From DASVRA01 sp036388855 (GTDB taxonomy: Bacteria; Pseudomonadota; Alphaproteobacteria; Caulobacterales; Caulobacteraceae), in assembly GCA_036388855.1 (NCBI GenBank), contig DASVRA010000027.1:1-43240 (forward strand): a stretch of DNA of 43,240 nt, read 5' to 3'. The notes below the pieces were generated by a model. The model did not search any database, was not told the DNA's origin, and saw only the letters and a program-made list of their open reading frames with translations. Positions 15,152-23,833 of this stretch are shown one piece after another. Both the position numbers and the translations under genes were made by a program. How positions within the stretch are numbered: the first letter of the stretch is position 1; every line of letters starts with the position of its first letter.

Positions 15152-17158
15152 ATGAGCCAGGAACCGTCCATCCTGTTCCGCGAGGTGAACCAGAAGCAGG
15201 GCGCCTTCACCCGCCGCGCCCTGCTGATGGGCGGCTTCACCGGGCTTGGCGTCGCGGCCCTGGCCGGACGGCTGGCTTACCTTCAGCTGTTCCAGTCGGA
15301 CCGTTTCCGGCTGCTCTCGGCCAACAACCAGTTCAACTTCCGCATCCAGCCGGCCCCGCGGGGCCGCATCCTCGACCGCAACGGCGTGTTGCTGGCCGGC
15401 AACCGGCCGAACTTCCGCCTGCTCGCCGTGCGCGGCGAGGTGGACGAGCCGGAGGTGCTGGTCCAGCGCGTCTCGCAACTCGTGCCGATGACGCCGGACC
15501 GGCAGGCTTCATTGCTCAGGGACTTCAAGCAGAGCTCCCGCTTCGTGCCCTTCTCCCTGGCGGAGGACCTGACCTGGGAGGAGTTCTCCCGCATCAACGT
15601 GCGCGCGCCCGAACTGCCCGGCGTCAACGCCGAGGTGGGCGAGGTGCGGCTCTATCCGTTCGGCGGCGCCTTCGCCCATGTGATCGGCTACGTCGGCAAG
15701 CTGACCAAGGAGGAACTGGAAGAGGAGGTTCCGCGCGGGCAACCGGCCGATCCGGTGCTGCTGCACCCGGGCTTCCGCACCGGCAAGCAGGGCGTTGAAA
15801 AGGCGCTCGACAAGGAGCTGCGCGGCAAGGCCGGGGCGCACAAGGTCGAGGTGGACGCGCGCGGACGGGTGGTGCGCGAGCCCGATGACGGCGACATCCC
15901 TTCGGTCCCAGGAAAGGACGTGGTGCTGACGCTCGACGCCGACATCCAGAACCGGGCGCTGGAGGTGTTCGGAGACCAGTCCGGCGCGGCCGTGATGATG
16001 GACTGCCATACCGGCGACATCCTGTGCATGGCCTCCGCCCCGGCCTTCGACGCCAACATGTTCGTGCGCGGGATGCCGGCCTCGATGTACCGGCTGCTGG
16101 CCAACTACGAGCGCAAGCCTCTGTTGGACAAGGCGTTGTCGGGGACCTATCCGCCGGGCTCGACCTTCAAGATGACCACGGCGCTGTCGCTCCTGGCCGC
16201 CGGCGTTGACCCGAAGGAGCGGGTGAACTGCGGCGGCGGCCTGCACTACGGCGGGCGGTTCTTCCACTGCTGGGGCCGGCACGGCTCGCAGGACATGCAC
16301 AACGCGATCAAGAACTCCTGCGACACCTATTTCTATGCAATGTGCAACCGGGCCGGGCCCGACCTGATCGCGGCCACCGCGCACAAGCTCGGCTTCGGCG
16401 AGATCTTCGACATCGGCATTCCGGGGCAGAAGAAGGGCCTGGTGCCGAACCGCGCCTACAAGGCCAGGGCGTTCAAGAACGACACCAAGTGGCACCCGGG
16501 CGAGACCCTGTCGTTCGCCATCGGCCAGGGCTATCTGAACGTCAACGCGCTGCAGCTGTGCGTGATGGCCTCCCGCCTGGCCAACGGGCGCAAGGCGCTG
16601 ATGCCGCGGCTGATCAAGTCGGTGGGCGGGGTGGAGCGGCCGGCCGGCTCGGCGGTGCCCGACCTGCCGCTGCCCAAGGCGCATCTCGACATCGTGCGCG
16701 CCGGCATGGCGGCGGTGGCCAACGACGTCTCGGGCACCGCCTACCGCCAGAGCCAGCTGGGGCTCGGGCCCGTGAAGATGGCGGGCAAGACCGGCACCGC
16801 CCAGGTGCGCGCCTATGGCGCCGGCTCGCGCAAGAGCGCGGGCGTGGCCTGGAAGCTGAAGGACCACAACCTGTTCGTCGCCTTCGCCCCCTATGACGCG
16901 CCGCGCTACGCCTGCGCCATCATCGTCCAGCACGGCGGCGGCGGCGGCGCGACGGTGGCGGCGCCCAAGGCGCGCGAGATCATGCGCATCGCCTTGCTGA
17001 AGGATCCGGAGATCAGGAAGCGCGTGGTGCAGGAACCGAACTACGCCGCCCCCACCGGCCCTGACGAAGGCGAGGGCGCCGCCCCGCCCGACCCCACCAA
17101 CGCGCCCACGCCCACCGCTGGCCCGGCGCGGGCCGCGGCGCCGAGGCGGCCGGCATGA
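15152..17158 (+). CDS. mrdA: Penicillin-binding protein 2 (elongation transpeptidase)
   Basis: This 668-aa class B PBP cross-links peptidoglycan during elongation. After a cytoplasmic tail it has an N-terminal membrane anchor (LLMGGFTGLGVAALAGRLAYL), then the pedestal domain opening with RIQPAPRGRILDRNGVLLA. The transpeptidase domain has the catalytic SxxK in GTYPPGSTFKMTT, SxN-type KNSCDTYFY (Ser-Cys-Asp) and KTG in MAGKTGTAQV. The C-terminus after the domain is Pro/Ala-rich (about 40 residues). It starts 7 bases after mreD and overlaps rodA by 4 bases. The SCD triad instead of SxN is usual in PBP2. Confidence 0.96.
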   Translation: MSQEPSILFREVNQKQGAFTRRALLMGGFTGLGVAALAGRLAYLQLFQSDRFRLLSANNQFNFRIQPAPRGRILDRNGVLLAGNRPNFRLLAVRGEVDEPEVLVQRVSQLVPMTPDRQASLLRDFKQSSRFVPFSLAEDLTWEEFSRINVRAPELPGVNAEVGEVRLYPFGGAFAHVIGYVGKLTKEELEEEVPRGQPADPVLLHPGFRTGKQGVEKALDKELRGKAGAHKVEVDARGRVVREPDDGDIPSVPGKDVVLTLDADIQNRALEVFGDQSGAAVMMDCHTGDILCMASAPAFDANMFVRGMPASMYRLLANYERKPLLDKALSGTYPPGSTFKMTTALSLLAAGVDPKERVNCGGGLHYGGRFFHCWGRHGSQDMHNAIKNSCDTYFYAMCNRAGPDLIAATAHKLGFGEIFDIGIPGQKKGLVPNRAYKARAFKNDTKWHPGETLSFAIGQGYLNVNALQLCVMASRLANGRKALMPRLIKSVGGVERPAGSAVPDLPLPKAHLDIVRAGMAAVANDVSGTAYRQSQLGLGPVKMAGKTGTAQVRAYGAGSRKSAGVAWKLKDHNLFVAFAPYDAPRYACAIIVQHGGGGGATVAAPKAREIMRIALLKDPEIRKRVVQEPNYAAPTGPDEGEGAAPPDPTNAPTPTAGPARAAAPRRPA

Positions 17159-18309
17159 GCGCCACCGCCCTGACCCAGGCCGGCGAACGCGATCGGCTGA
17201 TCGTCAAGCTGGCCAACATCCACTGGGGCTTGGCGGCGATCTTGGCGATGATCGCCGTGACCGGCGGGCTGATGCTTTATTCGGTGGCCGGCAGCTCGCT
17301 GACCCCTTGGGCCGCTGGTCACCTGACGCGCTTCGCCCTGTTCTTCGTGATGATGATCGTACTGGCGGTGGTGGACCTTAGGGTCTGGTTCGCCGCCGCT
17401 TATCCCGTGTACGCCATCGGCATCCTCCTGCTCGTGGCGGTGGAGATGTTCGGCGACGTGCGGCTGGGCGCCCAGCGCTGGCTGTCGCTCGGCCCGGTCA
17501 GCTTCCAGCCCTCGGAGATCATGAAGATCGCCGTGGTGCTGGCGCTGGCCCGCTTCTACCACTCAAGCTCGGCGGAGAAGGCGCACCTGTCCTGGTGGCT
17601 CTTGATCCCCGCCGCCATCATCGCCGTCCCGGCGCTGCTCGTCGCCCACCAGCCCGACCTCGGCACCGCGCTGCTGATCCTGTTCACCGGAACCGCCATG
17701 ACCATCCTTGCGGGCCTCAGCCTGCGCCTGATCGCGCTCGGCGCCGCCGCAGTCGCGGTGGCCGCGCCGGTGATGTATTTCTTTGTGCTGCACGACTACC
17801 AACGCAGCCGGGTGGACGTGCTGTTCAACCCCGAGGCCGACCCTTCCGGCGCCGGCTACCATATCCTGCAGTCGATGATCGCGCTGGGCTCCGGCGGCCT
17901 GCTCGGCAAGGGCTACGGCCTTGGCACCCAGAGCCAGCTCAACTTCCTGCCCGAGAAGCAAACCGACTTCATCTTCGCCACCCTGGCCGAGGAGTTCGGC
18001 TTCGCCGGCTGCGTCTTCGTGCTGATGCTGTTCGCCGCCGCCATCGCCATATCGCTGCGCGTCGCCACCGTCGCTCACAGCCACTTCGGCCGCCTCAGCG
18101 CGGCCGGCGTGACCGCCACCTTCGCGCTCTACGTGCTGATCAACGGCGCCATGGTCGTGGGGCTGGCCCCGGTGGTGGGCGTGCCGATGCCGCTACTCTC
18201 CTACGGCGGTACGGTGATGCTGACGGTGATGGTCGGCTTTGGCCTGGTCCAGTGCGTCAAGGTCCACCGCTACGCCGAAATCACCAGCGGCAAGGGTTCG
18301 TTGCTCTAG
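17155..18309 (+). CDS. rodA: Peptidoglycan glycosyltransferase RodA
   Basis: This 384-aa SEDS-family polymerase has about ten transmembrane helices and makes glycan strands with PBP2. Family motifs include GAQRWLSLGPVSFQPSEIMKI, LLVAHQPDLGTALLILFTG, SRVDVLFNPEADPSGAGYHI-LQSMIALGSGGLLGKGYG, NFLPEKQTDFIFATLAEEFGF and VGVPMPLLSYGGTVMLTVMVGFG. The catalytic Asp of the W-x-D-like region is expected in the fourth external loop (EKQTDFIF). It starts by ATGA overlap with pbp2. The stop shares the tetramer CTAG (18306-18309) with the convergent proline iminopeptidase gene. Confidence 0.96.
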   Translation: MSATALTQAGERDRLIVKLANIHWGLAAILAMIAVTGGLMLYSVAGSSLTPWAAGHLTRFALFFVMMIVLAVVDLRVWFAAAYPVYAIGILLLVAVEMFGDVRLGAQRWLSLGPVSFQPSEIMKIAVVLALARFYHSSSAEKAHLSWWLLIPAAIIAVPALLVAHQPDLGTALLILFTGTAMTILAGLSLRLIALGAAAVAVAAPVMYFFVLHDYQRSRVDVLFNPEADPSGAGYHILQSMIALGSGGLLGKGYGLGTQSQLNFLPEKQTDFIFATLAEEFGFAGCVFVLMLFAAAIAISLRVATVAHSHFGRLSAAGVTATFALYVLINGAMVVGLAPVVGVPMPLLSYGGTVMLTVMVGFGLVQCVKVHRYAEITSGKGSLL

Positions 18310-19304
18310 AGCGCCAGCGCCTCGTCGCCCGCCCGCACTAGGGCGTCGATGATGCCCGGTTCGGTGGAGGCGTGGCCGGCGTCCCAGACCACCTCGAACT
18401 TGGCCTCGGGCCAGGCCTGGTGGAGCTTCCAGGCCCCGTCCATCGGGGTGACCACGTCGAAGCGGCCTTGGACGATCCAGCCGGGAATATCGCGGAAGCG
18501 GTCGGCCTGACCCAGAAGCCAGCCATCGGAGGGGAAGAAGCCGCCGTTCTTGAAGTAGTGGCACTCGATGCGGGCGAAGGCGGTGGCGAAGTCCTGCTCA
18601 TTGAACTTGGCGGGCCGCGCTTCCGGGCCGCGGATCGACAGGGTGTCGCCCTCCCACTGGCTCCAGGCGGCGGCGCAGCGGGCCTGTTCGCGACGGTCGG
18701 GACCGGTCAGGCGGCGGTAGTAGGCGGAGATCATGTCGGTCCGCTCGGCGGCGGGGATGGGGGCGGCGAAGCGTTCCCAGGCGTCGGGGAAAAGCATGGA
18801 GGCGCCGCCCTCCTGATAGAACCACTCCAGTTCCTTGCGGGTGAGCAGGAAGACGCCGCGCAGGATCAGGCCCTCGACCCGCTCGGGATGGGTGGCGGCG
18901 TAGGCCAAGGCAAGTGTGGAGCCCCACGAGCCGCCGAACACGGTCCAGCGCTCGCAGCCGACGTGGCGGCGCAGGCGCTCGATGTCCTCGACCAGCGCCC
19001 AGGTGTCGTTGCCGTCGAGTTCGGCGTTGGGGCGCGAGCGGCCGCAGCCGCGCTGATCGAACAGCATCATCCGCCAGCGTTCGGGGTCGAAGAAGCGCCG
19101 CATGGTGGTGTTGATGGCGCCGCCCGGGCCGCCGTGGAGGATCACCGCCGGCTTGCCCTCGCGCCGGCCGCATTCCTCGTAATAGACCTCGTGTGCCGAG
19201 CCGGTGCGCAGCCAGCCCGAGGCGAAGGGTTCGTTCTCCGGGTACAGCGCCCGGCGGGGCGAGGCCTTGGCCTGGGCGTCGGCGGCGAACGACTGGCGGT
19301 CCAT
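18306..19304 (-). CDS. pip: Proline iminopeptidase (alpha/beta hydrolase)
   Basis: This 332-aa serine peptidase of family S33 removes N-terminal proline. The oxyanion motif is HGGPGGAINTTM, DQRGCGRSRPNAELDGNDT follows, the nucleophile elbow is GGSWGSTLALAYAATHPE, and the acid/base residues sit in GRFDVVTPMDGAW and WDAGHAS. The segment LRGVFLLTRKELEWFYQEGG is typical of Pip. Length matches the family (about 310-330). It is the last gene of a minus-strand run from tipN. It converges on rodA with 4 shared bases, so no terminator fits between the two. Confidence 0.95.
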   Translation of the reverse strand: MDRQSFAADAQAKASPRRALYPENEPFASGWLRTGSAHEVYYEECGRREGKPAVILHGGPGGAINTTMRRFFDPERWRMMLFDQRGCGRSRPNAELDGNDTWALVEDIERLRRHVGCERWTVFGGSWGSTLALAYAATHPERVEGLILRGVFLLTRKELEWFYQEGGASMLFPDAWERFAAPIPAAERTDMISAYYRRLTGPDRREQARCAAAWSQWEGDTLSIRGPEARPAKFNEQDFATAFARIECHYFKNGGFFPSDGWLLGQADRFRDIPGWIVQGRFDVVTPMDGAWKLHQAWPEAKFEVVWDAGHASTEPGIIDALVRAGDEALAL

Positions 19305-19354
19305 GCGGCGGCTTTACCCCCTATGGCGCGTGCGGCGCCAGCGCGGCATTGGCT

Positions 19355-19719
19355 TTAGCGGGCGCGGGCGGCGGCGAAGGCCAGGGTCAGCCAGCCCAGG
19401 ATCATCAGCATGCCGCCGATCGGGGTGACGGCTCCCAGTATCCGCGGCGCTCCGGCGGCCATCAGGTAAAGGGAGCTGGAGAAGACGAAGCCCCGATGAC
19501 GAACAGGGCCGCGGCGCGGGCGGGCAAGCGGGCGCCGGTCTGCCGGGCGAGCAGGACGGCGGCGACGGCGGCGGTCGCATGGATGAGTTGGTAGGCGCCG
19601 CCGGTCTGTAGCCACGCCTTCTGGATCAAACCGGGGGCGGCATGGGCGCCGAACGCGCCGGCGGCTACGGCCATCGCGCCGCCAAGGGCGGCGAGGGTGA
19701 GCCAGTGGCGGTCGCTCAT
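19355..19719 (-). pseudogene. DUF423 family membrane protein, frameshifted
   Basis: Two adjacent frames together make one DUF423 protein. The first, from the ATG at 19717-19719, gives HWLTLAALGGAMAVAAGAFGAHA, QTGGAYQLIHATAAV and ALFVIGA, then shifts and stops early. The second gives FVFSSSLYLMAAGAPRILGAV and TPIGGMLMILGWLTLAFAA to the stop at 19355-19357. The break lies in the G4 run (CCCC at 19491-19494 on the plus strand). One extra G there would restore a protein of about 121 aa, the usual DUF423 size. Either the gene is truly broken or the run was miscalled. DUF423 proteins are small membrane proteins of unknown function. The start overlaps the epimerase stop by ATGA. Confidence 0.82.
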
Positions 19720-20693
19720 CCCCAGAGCTCCGGCGGGGGCGGTTGCAGGATCGAGCCCGCCAGGGCGAGGCTGGGCTCGCGGTCCCGGGCCAGCAGCAGT
19801 GGGCCGTCGAGGTCGATCAAGTCGGCGCCCTGGCCCAGCAGCATGGCGGGGGCAACGGCCAGCGAGGTGGCGACCATGCTGCCGACCATCACCTGGAGCC
19901 CGCGCGCGCGAGCGGCGGCGCGGAGGGCGAGAGCTTCGGTGAGGCCCCCGGTCTTGTCGAGCTTGATGTTCACCGCGGCGTAGCGGCGGGCGCAGGCGGG
20001 GAGTTCCGCCCGCGTGTGCAGGCTCTCGTCGGCGCAGAGGGGGAGGGGACTGTCGTAGCCCTCAAGCGCCTCGTCCTCACCGGCCTTCAACGGCTGCTCG
20101 AGCAGGCGGACCTTGAGGCGGGCGAACTCGGAAGCGAGGCGTCGGAGATCGGCGAAAGTCAGGGACTCGTTCGCGTCCACGACCAGCCGCGTGGAGGGCG
20201 CGGCGGCGCGGACGGCGGCGACCGCGTCTATGTCGGCGGGGCCGCCGATCTTCAGCTTCAGTAGCGGCCGGCGAGCGTTAGCGCGGGCGGCCTCGGCCAT
20301 CGCCTCGGGCGGGCCCCAGGAGATGGTGTAGGCGGTTTTCAGCGGCGCGGGCTGGGGGAGGTTGGCCAGCGCCCAGGCGGGGCGGCCGGCGGTCTTCGCC
20401 TCCAGGTCCCAGAGGGCGCAGTCCAGCGCGTTGCGGGCGGCACCGGGCGTCATCAACGCCTGCAGCGCCTCGCGTCCGGCGCCGCCCTCGATCGCCGGGC
20501 GCGCCTCCTCGATCCGCGCCAGCACGCCTTCGACGGTTTCGCCGTAGCGGGCGTAGGGAACGCATTCGCCTCGGCCTCGGCGGCCGTCGTGCTCCAGTTC
20601 GGCCACTACCACGCGCGCCTCGAACTTGGCGCCGCGGGCGATGACGAAGGGGCGGGCTAGGGGCCAGGACTCCTCGCGCGCCCGAAGGCGCAT
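19716..20693 (-). CDS. L-Ala-D/L-Glu-type dipeptide epimerase (enolase superfamily)
   Basis: This 325-aa enzyme of the muconate-lactonizing/enolase superfamily probably epimerizes dipeptides released from murein. It has an N-terminal capping domain (PFVIARGAKFEARVVVAELEHDG, GECVPYARYGET) and the barrel with LLKLKIGG (catalytic Lys). Metal ligands lie in VVDANESLTF (Asp), LLEQPL (Glu) and LCADESLHT (Asp). The second catalytic Lys is in VNIKLDKTGGL, and DLDGPLLL is the substrate-binding DxD-like stretch. These match the L-Ala-D/L-Glu epimerase subgroup. The ATG at 20691-20693 overlaps the tipN stop (TGATG read on the minus strand), and its own stop overlaps DUF423, so the three form one coupled unit. 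Confidence 0.88.
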   Translation of the reverse strand: MRLRAREESWPLARPFVIARGAKFEARVVVAELEHDGRRGRGECVPYARYGETVEGVLARIEEARPAIEGGAGREALQALMTPGAARNALDCALWDLEAKTAGRPAWALANLPQPAPLKTAYTISWGPPEAMAEAARANARRPLLKLKIGGPADIDAVAAVRAAAPSTRLVVDANESLTFADLRRLASEFARLKVRLLEQPLKAGEDEALEGYDSPLPLCADESLHTRAELPACARRYAAVNIKLDKTGGLTEALALRAAARARGLQVMVGSMVATSLAVAPAMLLGQGADLIDLDGPLLLARDREPSLALAGSILQPPPPELWG

Positions 20694-23308
20694 CAGGCCA
20701 AATCGGCGGCGGCGGCGTCGAACAGCAGATAGGCTCGGCCAGTATCGTTGCCGAGCAGGCTCGCGATCGCCTGGACGTCCTTCTTGGCGGCGTCGGCCAC
20801 AGACGCTTCGTACTGGCGCACGAAACGCTCGGCCTGGAGGCGCAGCGGGCGGTCGGTCAGCAGGCGGCGCGACAGCTTGCGCACCGCGACCGGCGCCAGG
20901 TGGCGGATCACCAGGCGCGAGCCATCGGCGTCGCCCGAGCCGATCACCGAGGCGAGTTCCTCGACCCGCGCGGGCGGCAGCAGGGCCGAGGCGTTCAGGC
21001 CCAGGTCCTCGATCTCGCCGATGAGGCGTTCGGCCAGCTGCTCGTCGGCGGACCCGTCGTCCATGTTGGTGAGCAGATCCTGCCAGTTCCAAGGCTCGGC
21101 CGGAGCCGCCGGCTTGGCGGCGGCGGTCTCGAACAGGGCGGAAACCTCGGAGTCGCTCTCGGTCGGCGCCAGCCGCAGGCGCGGGCGCAGGCCGGCGACT
21201 GGCGCGGGCGCTTCAGCTTCGGGCGCGTTGGCCGGCCGCGGCGCAACGAAGCGTGGCGGCGGTCCGGAAGGCGAGGCGGCTCTGGGCGTGGGGGCCGCCG
21301 GAGCGGACGCTTGCGGCTCGGGCGGCAGCGCCTCCACGGCAGGCGGCGGGGCCGGCGCTTCGGCCCTTGGAGGCGCCGCCGGTGCGGCGGCGGGGGGCTG
21401 GGCGTCCATCTGGCTGCGCAGCGCTTGGCGCGAGGCAGGCCCGATCACGCCCATCAGGCGCACGGCCTCGCTGAGCATTTCGTAGTTGTGGCGGACGCGC
21501 TCCTGGAAGGCCTTGTCGATCGCCTGGGTCTCCTCGGCGGCTTTGCGGGCGCTGTCGAGCAGGCTGTCGAAGCTGTGCGCCAGGGTCTCGCGCAGCGCCG
21601 CGGCCTGGGCAGAGGTTTCCTGGGGCAGGCGCTGGGCGCGCACCTCGAACTCGGCGACCACGCCCTGAAGCTCGGCCAGGGTGGCGCGGGCGTCGGCGGC
21701 GGCCTTTTCGATGCGTCCGGCCGAGGCGGCGGCCGCGTCGTCGATCAGTTCGGCCGATTTCGAAATCAGCGAGCGCGCCTCCTCGACACGGGCCTCGTAG
21801 GCGGCCTCGGCGCGCTGGCCGGCGGCGAACGAGGCTTCGCTTAGCTCCTCAATGCGGGTGCGGGCGAGTTCGCTGTGCCGCGCGGTGAGCGCCTGAGCCT
21901 CCCCAAGTTTGCCGGAGATGAGGTCGACGCCGCTCTGCGCCTCGGCTTGCATCGCCTCACGCTCGAAGCGGGCGGCCTCGGCCACCGCGCCCAGCGACTG
22001 GAGCGCGCCGGCCGCGAGGAGGTCGCGTTCCTGGCGCAGCAGTTCGGTGAGGTCGCGGCAGCGGCCGAGCGCCTCGTCCGCCAGCCCGCGCACGGCCTCG
22101 ACACCTTCGCCGGTCGCGCCGGCCATTTCGGTGGCGGCGGCCTGGGCGTGCAGCATGTGCTCGGAGAGCTGGGCCTGCTGGGCCTCCAGCCTGACGGCGA
22201 AGTCCTCGTGGTCGGCGCGCAGGCCATGGGCGACGGCGACCAATGAGGCGCGCTGCTGGGTGAGGGTCTCCTCGACCGCCCGGACCTGATCGCTCACGCC
22301 GACCGAGGCAGTCTCCAGCCGCATGACCTGGCGGCTGAGATCGTCGCTGGCGATGCGCGCGGCGTCCGATGCCTGCCCAGCGGCGGCGGCGAGGTCTGCG
22401 GCGCGCGCGGCGAGCGCCGCTTCGGCCTCGCCGATCTGGGCCTGGGCAAGGTCGGACGCTTCGGAGACGACGCGGGCCTGGCGGGCGACGGAATCGCTCA
22501 GGGCCGACGCCTGGACGTCGAGGCGTTCGGACAGAGCCCCGAGTTCGCGGCGTTCCTGGCCGAGCGCATCGCCGAGGGTGGCGGCGGTGTGGGCGGAGAG
22601 GTCGGCGGCTTCACTCAGGCGCGCGGTTTCCTCGGAGAGAGCCTGGCGCAGGGCGGTGAGTTGTTCGCGGGCGTGGGCGGCGGCCTGAGTGGCGGCCTCG
22701 ATCTCACCGCGAACGGTCTGGAGCACCGACCCGGTCTCTGTGGCGGCGATCGCGGCCGGCTGGAGCATGGTGCGCGAGAGCGCCTGGGCCCGGGCGACTT
22801 CGGCGGCGATTCGGCCGGTCTGGCGCAGGCCGTAGGCGAAGATCCAGATGAAACCGATCGGCGCCAGGGTCAGGACGATGAACACGGCGGTCTGGAACGG
22901 CAGGTAGTCGATGCCGGACAGCGGCCGCTGATAGCCGTAGGCGAACACCGCCAGCGCGGCCCACAGCAGCGAAGCCAGACCGGCCAGCCCGTAAATGATG
23001 CGCACGTTGTCCTGCGGCGGCCGGGCGGGCGCGGTGGGAACGGGCGGCGGAGCGGTGGCGCCGGGCGAAGAGGCGTCGTCGAGGCTCGGCTGATGGACCG
23101 GCTCGGCGGGATCGGCGGCCTCGGGTTCGGGCGAGGCGGCGCCAGATTCGTCCTCCAGAGCGGGTTGCGCGGTGGCCCGGCGCAGCCATGTGGTGGAAAG
23201 CTCCTCGCGCGTACGTTCCATCGCCGGCAGATCCAGGTCGTTGTCGGGCGCGGCGTCCGGCGCCACGGGCTGCGACAGGTTCAGCGGCGGACGGCGCTTG
23301 GGCTTCAT
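20693..23308 (-). CDS. tipN: TipN-like polar localization coiled-coil protein
   Basis: This 871-aa protein has a polar N-terminal region of about 100 residues and two closely spaced transmembrane helices at about 103-125 (IIYGLAGLASLLWAALAVFAYG) and 137-161. A long coiled coil rich in Ala, Glu, Gln and Arg covers about 165-600. A Pro/Ala-rich linker (610-720) and a compact C-terminal region follow (DLLTNMDDGSADEQLAERLIGEIEDLGL, RKLSRRLLTDRPLRLQAERF). Length and architecture match Caulobacter TipN (888 aa, two N-terminal membrane segments plus coiled coil), which marks the new pole and orients flagellum placement and ParA-driven segregation. Assignment rests on architecture and recognition, not alignment. 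A CtrA-like box and a GANTC site lie 60-80 bases upstream. Confidence 0.72.
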   Translation of the reverse strand: MKPKRRPPLNLSQPVAPDAAPDNDLDLPAMERTREELSTTWLRRATAQPALEDESGAASPEPEAADPAEPVHQPSLDDASSPGATAPPPVPTAPARPPQDNVRIIYGLAGLASLLWAALAVFAYGYQRPLSGIDYLPFQTAVFIVLTLAPIGFIWIFAYGLRQTGRIAAEVARAQALSRTMLQPAAIAATETGSVLQTVRGEIEAATQAAAHAREQLTALRQALSEETARLSEAADLSAHTAATLGDALGQERRELGALSERLDVQASALSDSVARQARVVSEASDLAQAQIGEAEAALAARAADLAAAAGQASDAARIASDDLSRQVMRLETASVGVSDQVRAVEETLTQQRASLVAVAHGLRADHEDFAVRLEAQQAQLSEHMLHAQAAATEMAGATGEGVEAVRGLADEALGRCRDLTELLRQERDLLAAGALQSLGAVAEAARFEREAMQAEAQSGVDLISGKLGEAQALTARHSELARTRIEELSEASFAAGQRAEAAYEARVEEARSLISKSAELIDDAAAASAGRIEKAAADARATLAELQGVVAEFEVRAQRLPQETSAQAAALRETLAHSFDSLLDSARKAAEETQAIDKAFQERVRHNYEMLSEAVRLMGVIGPASRQALRSQMDAQPPAAAPAAPPRAEAPAPPPAVEALPPEPQASAPAAPTPRAASPSGPPPRFVAPRPANAPEAEAPAPVAGLRPRLRLAPTESDSEVSALFETAAAKPAAPAEPWNWQDLLTNMDDGSADEQLAERLIGEIEDLGLNASALLPPARVEELASVIGSGDADGSRLVIRHLAPVAVRKLSRRLLTDRPLRLQAERFVRQYEASVADAAKKDVQAIASLLGNDTGRAYLLFDAAAADLA

Positions 23309-23368
23309 GACGGCGGCCCTGGGCGCGAACGGACGAACGCTGCGCCGGCCGGCCCGAGCCCGCGCGCA

Positions 23369-23389
23369 TTAAGGTGATGCTAACGAATC
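23369..23389 (-). promoter_or_regulatory. CtrA-like box and GANTC site upstream of tipN
   Basis: Read on the minus strand, TTAGCATCACCTTAA (23369-23383) is TTAG-N7-TTAA, one base off the CtrA consensus TTAA-N7-TTAA. A GANTC CcrM methylation site (GAATC, 23385-23389) is directly adjacent. Both lie about 60-80 bases upstream of the tipN ATG (23308). The arrangement suggests cell-cycle control. GANTC alone is common by chance; the near-consensus CtrA spacing carries more weight. Confidence 0.5.
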
Positions 23390-23436
23390 AAAGCGGAGCC
23401 GCAAAGGGCGATGCCGAAAACGCTTGCAGAGTAGCG

Positions 23437-23667
23437 TCAGGTCTTGACCAGCACCTCGTCAGGGCAGGGTTCGGCCGCGGCCGGGCTGGGGCGGCGCACC
23501 GCGACGGCTTGACGCGGAGCGGCGGGAGCTGGAACGCGGCGGACCACGGCCGGTTCGGGTTTGGCGGCGCGCGCGGGATCTTCCTTCAGCGTGACGCCGA
23601 AATAGCCGAAGGAAGCGGCCGACATGGCGGCCACCGTGTTCAGCAGCGCTTCGCCCAGGTCGTGCAT
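23437..23667 (-). CDS. Small protein of unknown function upstream of tipN
   Basis: This 76-aa protein starts at the ATG 23665-23667, preceded by a good SD (GGGGAAGA read on the minus strand, complement of 23671-23678). Residues about 5-27 (GEALLNTVAAMSAASFGYFGVTL) are weakly hydrophobic and could be an amphipathic or membrane-associated helix. The rest is Pro/Ala/Arg-rich (EPAVVRRVPAPAAPRQAVAVRR) with one Cys near the end. I do not recognise a family. It lies 128 bases before tipN on the same strand. Coding status is supported by the SD and start but not by a known domain. Confidence 0.55.
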   Translation of the reverse strand: MHDLGEALLNTVAAMSAASFGYFGVTLKEDPARAAKPEPAVVRRVPAPAAPRQAVAVRRPSPAAAEPCPDEVLVKT

Positions 23668-23833
23668 CCGTCTTCCCCTACGGATTCCCAAGCCTCCGTT
23701 ATCCGCCGGCTTCGCCCCCCCGGCAAGCTTATGACCCATGAATAATCGTTCATCTTGGGAGCGGCTCCCGCGCCGGTGATTTGGCGCCCGTCCCCGCCCC
23801 GCCTATGAGGGCGCGAGCGAGCGAGGCGTCCAG

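Noticed and set aside
15509..16933. 474-aa antisense frame within pbp2
   Set aside because: It lies wholly opposite a certain gene, is rich in His/Gly/Arg and reflects high GC at third codon positions.
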